NCBI RefSeq assembly: GCF_037392515.1
Contig: NC_090295.1
Coordinates: 14,403,001-14,467,000 of the forward strand
Length of the DNA: 64,000 nt
DNA from: Haliotis asinina
Taxonomy: Eukaryota > Mollusca > Gastropoda > Lepetellida > Haliotidae
Reading direction: 5' to 3'
Part shown: positions 56,271 through 64,000 of the stretch, piece by piece
Layout of the letters: each line of letters begins with the position of its first letter
How positions within the stretch are numbered: position 1 is the first letter of the stretch
Position numbers and translations under genes: made by a program
Notes under the pieces: generated by a model
The model's input: the letters and a program-made list of their open reading frames with translations, nothing else
Told to the model about the DNA's origin: nothing
Databases searched by the model: none

Positions 56271-56504
56271 TTAATTTTCAAAAGACTTGTTCCCATCGTG
56301 TTGTTTCACTTCCATGTCGCGAATAGGTAATGATACAAGTTCATTTAAAATATCATCGCTAATTGATTCTGATTGTGAATCACAGTACTTGCCTATTAAT
56401 TCATCCACCAGTCCACTGATGAAGTAGTTTTCTGGTTGTAAAGCGTAAAAACTAGATATCTTCCTTTGAGCGTGTAGAAGCTTTCTGCCATACTTTCTCA
56501 CCAT
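56271..56504 (-). CDS. Conserved small ORF, unknown (unit D)
   Basis: The 77-residue frame is identical to the unit B copy, and the position downstream of the BTB-BACK gene is the same. Identity across B to D may only reflect recent duplication. Confidence 0.4.
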   Translation of the reverse strand: MVRKYGRKLLHAQRKISSFYALQPENYFISGLVDELIGKYCDSQSESISDDILNELVSLPIRDMEVKQHDGNKSFEN

Positions 56505-56972
56505 AATAGATTTGTTTAGACAGAAAACAGTTATTTGAGTTGGTCCCTATTATTTTATAGATGGGCCAATATGTGAGGAGGTTAACATACCACGATTGAT
56601 ATTCTATATCTGTTACTCATTTCATTTGCGTTAGAAATAATCAAGCTCTTTTATCGCGAATATTTAGAGATGGATAAACGTTTATAGGTTTGAATTGATA
56701 CGATCACACAACATGATTTTGATGCATTGTTATCTTGATATAGCGTAAACGTCAGTATTTCGTATTTTTGCATTCTCTGGCATTTACTTTTCTTGAGTAT
56801 TTCACCTTTTCTATAGCGTATTTTACGCAAATACGCAGCTTAACTGGAGCTCTGGGTTGTGACCAGTTATAGGATATATAACTGTATACAATAATTTATG
56901 AAAGTCATCCTGGTTCATTGACATGTAAATGTACAATGTGGTGGAGATGAAGACTATGAATGGAGAGTAACG

Positions 56973-57642
56973 TCATTTAAGTGAATATTCCATGTATGGA
57001 TTGTACTCGGCTTTTTTGGCTGTTTCATGCCGTGGCAATCTGCCTATGAGCCCCCTTGAATGCGGACGATGGGCCATTCGCTGTTTACCATTAAACTTCA
57101 TTGTACCTTCTGCTGTGCCTGATATAGCCTGGAAAAGTGTCACCTTTTCAGCATCTGTCAGTATCTTTCGAGTAGAAACCTTTGAGGAATAATACGAGAT
57201 GTCAAGCAGACTGAACCGAATTTGGAAGAGCAGTTCACCAAGAATTTTCCTCAAATTCGAATCGTGTACAGGCTCGTTTTGACGTTTACATTCCGCCTTT
57301 GCCCAGCGAAGCATTGCCTCGATGACGTAGCGTTCCTCACAAGCCAAAGAGTCGGAGGAAATGACGTCAAGAACACATGTGCGCGAGAGCTGAATGAATC
57401 CAGTTGTTCGCAACACATCCATCCCATGTTGGTGAATGAATGAGAGACAACTCTGATACAACTGTGGCTCATCAAAGAAATGAGCTTGTTCGAACAAGGA
57501 ACACACGTTGTCGACAGACATCATATTCTTGACGAGGTCCAAGCACTTGGTCAACAGAGACTGGACGTTGTACTTCTTGGAACAGTAAAGGACAGAGAGC
57601 ACGTTGTCCGAATTAATGAGGACTTCATCGCAGTACAGGTAG
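56973..57642 (-). CDS. BTB-BACK gene, BACK exon (unit D)
   Basis: The frame is intact, with several private changes: HQHGMDV, WAKAECKRQ in place of WAEAECKRQ, and QRMAHRPHSRGLIGRLPRHE. The Glu to Lys change hits a well-conserved BACK helix. It ends AEYNPYMEYSLK. Confidence 0.83.
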
Positions 57643-57779
57643 CTGAAACAAACAAAAGAAGGGTGTCGGATCCAGGGTTTTTCAGAAGTGTGTGTGTTAA
57701 GTCCAATTACTAAGGAGAAGTGCTCCTCAGGTAGTGTTTGCCCTCAACCCTGAAAAGCTGGTGGCCCTAAAGACCCACA

Positions 57780-57890
57780 GCCTAGATTTTCGAAGCTCTC
57801 TTAGTTCTTAAAAAGTTGTAAGTACTCTACATTAACTTGAACTTACGACCATCTAATCGTTATGAGAGCTTAGGAAATCTAGGCCCTAAA
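57780..57890. mobile_element. Palindromic MITE, complete (unit D)
   Basis: Same form as unit B, with both inverted ends present. Confidence 0.72.
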
Positions 57891-58154
57891 CCATAACAGG
57901 TTGTGAATCCTGATCAGAATGTGTAGGCAGGTGCGTAACTACCAATATAAAAACACCGGGTTTACATATGATCATGGATAAAAAGATTGGGCATGTCCTC
58001 AGTACTATCTAAAAATAGAACTTTGCAATCTTTCGGGCTTTCAAGAAAGAAGTGGCTGGCAATACGTCTTGCACGCCCTAAGTAATTCCCAGTATACGAA
58101 AATGTGACTACTAACAAACTTAGGTAAAGAGTGTAATTCAACCCTAATCACTGA

Positions 58155-58323
58155 CTAGTTTTCATCTGCAGAAAAACCAACATCCACGTCAAGTTCCAAG
58201 TCTTCTGAAAAGTCTGAATCCGGATGTTCAGGGTTTTCAGTTATTGTTGATGAAAATGCTGTCGGCTCCTGATCCTTCTCTAGATCCGCCCGTGATGTGT
58301 CACATACTATTTTCAAAAATGGT
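58155..58323 (-). other. Acidic ORF in BTB intron (unit D)
   Basis: This is the counterpart of 40798-40966 and identical in the acidic stretch to unit B. Confidence 0.3.
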
Positions 58324-58506
58324 CAGAGTTTCTGATTTCGTGTATTCCCAAAGCGAGAACAAGTAAGGCATGGATTCAAACGCTAGTTGGCGTTTAACAT
58401 ACTTTCTTCATTATGATTTTTTCAAAATTGTTCTATGCTCCCTTTCAGAAAAATATACCAGTCTCCTCTGAAAATGTAAGCGACAAAGAAATGATAACGG
58501 CCATAC

Positions 58507-58759
58507 CGTAAGAATATCTTGAAAGGTTCAATCTCTATATCAGGAACATCGACGTCATTACTTTGTGGAATCGACCCGTTGAACATGGTGAAAAAGACGT
58601 CACTCCTGGCACCCAGCACATACTTGTGGGCACCTACGGGAGACCTCGACTGCCCGACCTTGAACTTGACGTCACACGCAAGCTGTTGATCAAACATCCG
58701 TCTGTTACTTCCAATGACGGTGTCTTCGGGGTTGTCAACGGGAGCCGAAGTTGCAGAAA
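58507..58759 (-). CDS. BTB-BACK gene, BTB exon (unit D), acceptor altered
   Basis: The BTB frame (MFDQQLACDVKFKVGQSRSP to EIEPFKIFLR) and the donor are intact. The acceptor-like CTCCACAG present in A to C reads CTCCACAA here, so if that is the real splice site this copy would be mis-spliced. The 5' boundary is set by analogy. Confidence 0.78.
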
Positions 58760-58895
58760 TTGTGGAGTTGAAAAAACTCAGAAGATGTTTATTCTTATAT
58801 GTATTAATATAAAGGCCTTAGAAAACTAGGAGGTAATGAATTAAAATCAGCAGAAGTGTGCAGGTATGCTGAACTTTATCTTCATAATTCGCTTC

Positions 58896-59055
58896 GAGTG
58901 AGTTTCGTTTTACGCCGCTTTTAGTACTATTCCAATAACATTACGGCAGGGGACACCAAAATTGGCTTCACACAATGTACACATGTGAGGAATCGATCCC
59001 AGGTCTTAGGCGCGACGAGTGAACACGTTACCCACTTGGCTACCCTATCGCCCCT
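58896..59055 (-). mobile_element. tRNA-derived SINE (unit D)
   Basis: Counterpart of 41539-41699 with a few private substitutions. Confidence 0.8.
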
Positions 59056-59975
59056 GGTTAAAGTATGGAGCGTGGGTGTTAAGAACGGGTGCGGGATATC
59101 ATCTGATTTCGACTTTATCTCTACACTTGACCTAGAAGGCCAGACGTTTGTACAAAGAATGAGGGTAGTGCAATTGCGAGGATCAGCGTTCAAATGTGAC
59201 AAGCAGGTAGACAAATTGAATACTATGGGCAGGGAGGTGAAAGACTGACCTACAGGTTCAACACATTTCTGGGGTGAAAAACGTAAGGTTTGATTAAACC
59301 GCACGTTAAAGAAGTCGGGCTGTGCAGTTTTCGATCAGGCTTCCAGAATCACGAGTGTCACCCCTTGTGTATTTTATGTAGTGAGTGTTAAAAATCCATT
59401 TCTTCACCGATTTCGTTCAAATTTGAAATATATGTAAATTATAGCACCTACAAACATTATACGATTGCAAAAGTCTAGATTTATATTTTTGAAAATTATT
59501 GTCCAAACAGAGATTCGAACCTCTGTGGTGGATGATAAGGCCAAATGCAACATCACCTAATTTTGACACTATCTCTACACTTGACCTAGGAGTAATTGTT
59601 CACGCCGTAATCACCAAAATTAGTCAAGGCACGATATGCATCTGGGAAACACAATTAACATTCCCCTATCAATGCTGTAGTCTGTTTATGTACGTCCTGT
59701 TGACTTCCACTGAAGATGACACAAGAATGGAGAAAGCTCTTTGATGGGAGAAGTCCTCTTCAAGATGTACGAGGTAGGGGTCGTCATTCGTCACCACTCG
59801 CCCGTTTCGGTAACCTCGTCATTCGGCTTGTCCCGGAAAAAACGCGTTGGTCACGAGTGGGTCGTAATGTTTCTAACGATTGTTTCTCAAGGGTAGTCAA
59901 AATGAATGTAATGCAGGAAACACAACCGGCATTTCTTGTTGGATTGTAGACTGACATGATGCGAATATTGAAAGT

Positions 59976-60326
59976 TCGAGGATAGATTTGAATTATGAGA
60001 GTTTATTTAGCAATACATGTTTATGCAGAAAGTCCAATTTTAGCACAAGAATTGTCATGTCAACAGTTGCGCAGTTTCCAAGGTAGGTCACTCCATGGTA
60101 GCCATGTTTGATAATTGGAGTCGATGACCATATGAAAGTAAATCGATGAGTAACAAGTTCGAGGATAGATTTGAATTATGAGAGTTTATTTAGCAATACA
60201 TGTTTATGCAGAAAGTCCAATTTTAGCACAAGAATTGTCATGTCAACAGTTGCGCAGTTTCCAAGGTAGGTCACTCCATGGTAGCCATGTTTGATAATTG
60301 GAGTCGATGACCATGTGAAAGTAAAT
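59976..60326. repeat. 183-bp tandem array, 2 copies (unit D)
   Basis: Starts are 59976 and 60159, with the same flanks as the other units. Confidence 0.96.
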
Positions 60327-61839
60327 TGACGACTGTCATGCCGAAGAGAGGATTTGATTGGTGACATGGGGAGAATATGAAGCAAATTCTCGTTTGTTGC
60401 ACCTTTACTTTGTTGGAATATTGCTCAGTGTGGCGAATAACTCACAGACCATGTATACGAGCATGCTTTTATAAATGTGCTACGCAAAATGTGGTGGCTG
60501 TCGCCACAGCGAGTAAACGAGTTTAGCACTCAACAAAGTCTCCACCAATATGGCTATATGTATAATCGTATCATTTCCATGTTCCATTGCTTTAATTAGC
60601 AAACTTTTTGCTTTTAATTCACAAACTGATCCATTAAGATGCTTGATTGATTCGACTGAAGGCAAGATGTCAACATGAAAGTAGTTGACCGTATATTATG
60701 GACAAAAGTCAGATCAATACCAATAAATGGATGGGAATACATTTAACCCTTGTCCCACGACAACTTCTTTATAAGTCTCCCTTTGTCATACTTATATTAG
60801 CCGCAAACTATTTTCAGGAAAATATATTTCGACGCAAATGTGGTGAAAAATTTACATATGTAACATACCAACCTTGTTGAAACAAGAAGAGGATTTTCGG
60901 CTATTTCAGTGTTTACAGCACAGAGTATGTACTCACGTGACTCTGTGAAATTTTCTGCGAGAAAGTCTAGACCGAGACCGCAGAGTGAAGTGAAATCATA
61001 CATTAACTTTTGCGATAGGCTACTTTTTAATGACCACCCAAGGCAAAGTCACATCAGTTCGCCCTTTTTGCTCGAACCAATATTGCAAATGTCAGTGGGA
61101 GAGATGTTGTGGCTACTTTGCAGAACGAACTCTCGGTAAGCAAAGTAAAATTTGTGAGAGTAAAGAATAGCATTGCCTTCCCGTATAATAAAGTCGTGCT
61201 GGTGATACATCTTGCCAACAACGCAGTTGCACCCAAATCGAAAGTGAAAGCAAACTCCGGTAATGTCGTGTCGGGGTCACGTGCAGGAGTCATGGGACAT
61301 TTTATCTGGGTGTGTTGCACTTGTTATTAGGTTTGGGAAAAGGCGAGCTGAATTCAACAAGATCAGTCGTTTGCTGTTGATGGTTATGTATAAAACAAGA
61401 AGCCGCATGATCAAAACACTCTCACGCTGTGCGGAGGTAAAAGTATGGCTCAACACATACAAAATACCCGGATGTGGCAAGCGGCTACAGATTCGCCTCA
61501 ATGATGTTATCAACGCTATTTTTGTAGGAAACACATGGTATTTTGTGTGAAATAGGTGAATATATCTTTATCACTCAAGGTTAGCAAAATCAAAACTTTA
61601 AATGATATTTAAGATACAAATTACGTTTTTGTCTTACATCGTGGAAAACCCCTAACACCGTGGTACAACACTGTTCACAATAAGAAAGGACGTATCTAAG
61701 TTTATACGACAATTCAGTAGAGACTGGGTTCCCAATCCCAACGCGCAATCAGGTCATTACAACAGGTGGAAGAGAATATGACATATGCCGGGCACGAATT
61801 CGAAGGACTGTGCTTCAAAATAGTTCAATCCTACGAGAG

Positions 61840-62083
61840 TGGGTGAGTTTAGTTTTACGCCACTCTCAGCAATATTCCAGCTATATGGCGGCTGGACCAG
61901 ACAATCCAGTGATCAACAACATGTGCATCGATCTGCGCAGTTGGGAACCGATGACACCTGTCAACCAAGTCAGCGAGCCTGACCACCCGATCCCGTTAGT
62001 CGCCTCTTACGACAAGCATAGTCGCCTTTTATGGCAAGCATGGGTTGCTGAAGGCCTATTCTACCCCGGGACCTTCACGGGTC
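61840..62083 (-). mobile_element. SINE (non-tRNA head) (unit D)
   Basis: Counterpart of 32246-32489 with duplications at 61829-61839 and 62084-62094. Confidence 0.9.
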
Positions 62084-62155
62084 TCCTACGAGAGCACAAT
62101 GCTGCATCTTTTGTTGCATAGATTATTATTATCATTATTGCAAACATTTCTCATG

Positions 62156-62355
62156 CCCATGAAAATCCAGGTTAGCATGGGTATTCAGTGGCTAAAGGGA
62201 TCGGGTGGTCAGGCTCGTTGACTTGGTTGACACACGTCATCGTATCCCAATATTGTGTAGATCGGTGCTACCGCTATTGATCACTGGACTGTCTGGTCCA
62301 AACTCTATTATATGCTCACAACCGCCATATATCTGGAATATTGGGGAGTTAAACA
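62156..62355 (+). mobile_element. SINE (non-tRNA head), old (unit D)
   Basis: Counterpart of 44612-44810, essentially identical. Confidence 0.72.
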
Positions 62356-63086
62356 ACAAACATACAAGACATGCACGTAAGTGCACGTGTTATGACGGGA
62401 CATATATATAGCTGTATAGGAACACTTGTAGATGTTACTCATTTTTAAGTTTAGTGTTATGTCTTATCAAATCTGGCAAACAAGACATGCATGCAAATGC
62501 ACGAGTATGATGGGACATAGCTGTATTAGGACACTTGTTAATGTTACTCATTTTTAAGTTTAGAGTTATATTTTCCCAAATACGCCCCATTTAATGCAAT
62601 CACCCTTTTCTATGCCCAGAAATAATCACACGTTGGTGCACACAAAGACTGAACAACACGTGGGTATTATATTTTAAGCAGGACATGTACTATACTGGGC
62701 TAATATCACTGTGGTAGAAATATCATCCAGCACTGTAAAGACACACAAACCTGACTGCTGCTAATCAAGTCGGGCTTTCAGTCATCATCAGTGTTTATTC
62801 TCAAGAATGTTTGTGATATTTGCAAGTTGTCATATCCTATGAATTAGATAAAAAAATTATGTGCATACATACCAGGTAAACTTTTACGTAAAAGAGAAAG
62901 AATTGTTAAGTTTTGTCTACAGTTTTCTTCCTTGGAGGTGCTATCTGCTTTTGCGTCTTCTCTTTTCAAATGTAATTTGATAAAACTAAATGACATCACA
63001 CTAACATTACCCTCGACATAGAGTAAATGTTGGGTCAGTTCATCTGGGATAAAACGTCCTGGTGATGTGAAAACTCAGACAATATG

Positions 63087-63257
63087 CGTGAGTGAGTGAG
63101 TGAGTGACTGTTGAAGCGTGACGCCGCCTGCAGCAATGTTCCAGCAATATCAGGAGACACCAGCAATGGCCTTCAAGTATTTTGTCAACGTGGGGAACCG
63201 AACCCGGATCTTCTATGTGGCCCAATACCGCTAAAACTGCAAGGCTACCTCACTGTG
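63087..63257 (-). mobile_element. tRNA-derived SINE (unit D)
   Basis: Counterpart of 33330-33502, nearly identical to the unit C copy. Confidence 0.78.
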
Positions 63258-63494
63258 CAAGAGTAAGCAAGATCAACCTGGGCTAGTTTGTGACTTGCCT
63301 ACAGGCGAAACTGGATCGGGGAATTTGCTACCAATAAGTTTGAACAATACATTTTCCACAAACAAGTAAGGAGAAAGGAACATATATATACTGTACGGCA
63401 ATGTACAAAGAATAATAATAAGCCTAATTTTACTTCGACTGCAATGTTGTTAATAAATCCCTAATATAAACACTATCATTGAAACGATTATAAT

Positions 63495-64000
63495 GTTCTT
63501 GGCAAACGTGTACCGACACAGACATTGACCTAGATATGCAACACATGTCATATGTAATATTCTTGTAAATTTAGCACTGTAAGAGGTACAATTCTACGGA
63601 CACATTTTATTTCCTTAAAGACGTCACTAGTTCTGAATATAACATTTGCAATTTACATCTCTAAGCTGACAAGCTGACTATTAATGTGCAAATTATCATT
63701 GTTTGTGTTTGGCAAACATGTACCGACGCAGGTACTGACTTAGATATGAAGCACATTTCACATGTAGTATTCTTGTAGATTTAGCACTGTAAGAGGTACA
63801 ATTCCATAAACTCATTTTATTTTCTTAAAGATGAACTGCAATTTACATGTCTAAGCTGACAAGCCGACAATTAATGTGTAAATTATCAATGTTTATGTTT
63901 TGGTAAACATGTACCGACATAGACATTGACTCAGATGTGAAACACATTTCACATGTATTATTCTTGTACATTTAGCACTGTAAGATGTACAATTCTATTT
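63495..64000. repeat. Large tandem unit E (start only)
   Basis: The first 506 bp match the starts of C and D almost exactly, so the array continues beyond the window. Confidence 0.95.

Larger units (their letters stand above)
54823..63494. repeat. Large tandem unit D (8672 bp)
   Basis: It has the same start and end motifs as C and only two 183-bp repeats. Over roughly 51665-54560 versus 60700-63230 I find only scattered single-base differences from C. Confidence 0.95.

Overview
The window is animal nuclear DNA, most likely from a gastropod mollusc and probably abalone-like. The reasons are intron-bearing genes with GT-AG junctions, very dense SINEs of families I recall from abalone and other gastropod sequences, MITEs, Tc1/mariner relics and minisatellites. 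There are no bacterial operons, CRISPR arrays, rRNA genes or credible intact tRNA genes. The species assignment rests on recall of the repeat families and was not searched.

Layout. (1) 1-7691: three head-to-tail copies of a ~2.8-3.7 kb unit, the third cut short. Each complete copy carries a small candidate first exon, a long tRNA-derived SINE, a Tc1-like transposase N-terminal fragment and a ~54-bp AT-rich minisatellite. Copies 1 and 3 have gained separate SINE insertions with 12-bp target-site duplications. (2) 7692-14100: mostly single-copy DNA with SINE pieces and several unrecognised exon-like frames. The best is a terminal exon at 12635-12919 on the minus strand. (3) 14123-22900: an intron-bearing alkaline phosphatase gene on the plus strand that is broken. 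It has lost the active-site serine motif, carries several frameshifts, and has Gly where a metal-binding Asp is expected. A 13-copy 54-bp minisatellite and several SINEs lie in its introns.

(4) 22649-64000: a large tandem duplication. Unit A is 22649-33747, unit B 36697-45456, unit C 45457-54822, unit D 54823-63494, and a fifth unit E begins at 63495. A to D each carry a two-exon BTB-BACK gene (BTBD2/3/6-like, presumably a cullin-3 adaptor) on the minus strand, a small conserved ORF of unknown role, a 183-bp tandem array with 9, 1, 6 and 2 copies respectively, and the same set of old SINEs. A and B are separated by 2.95 kb of unrelated DNA holding a decayed Tc1-like transposon. The left end of the A/B duplication falls inside the last alkaline phosphatase exon, so B opens with a fragment of that exon, split by a 616-bp inverted-repeat transposon.

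The most interesting signal is how the BTB cluster evolves. C and D look nearly identical over long stretches, yet short tracts in C and D switch to the A type and back again. This suggests gene conversion or unequal exchange, with the 183-bp array length changing between units. I see no evidence for a wholly new biochemical system; the novelty is structural.
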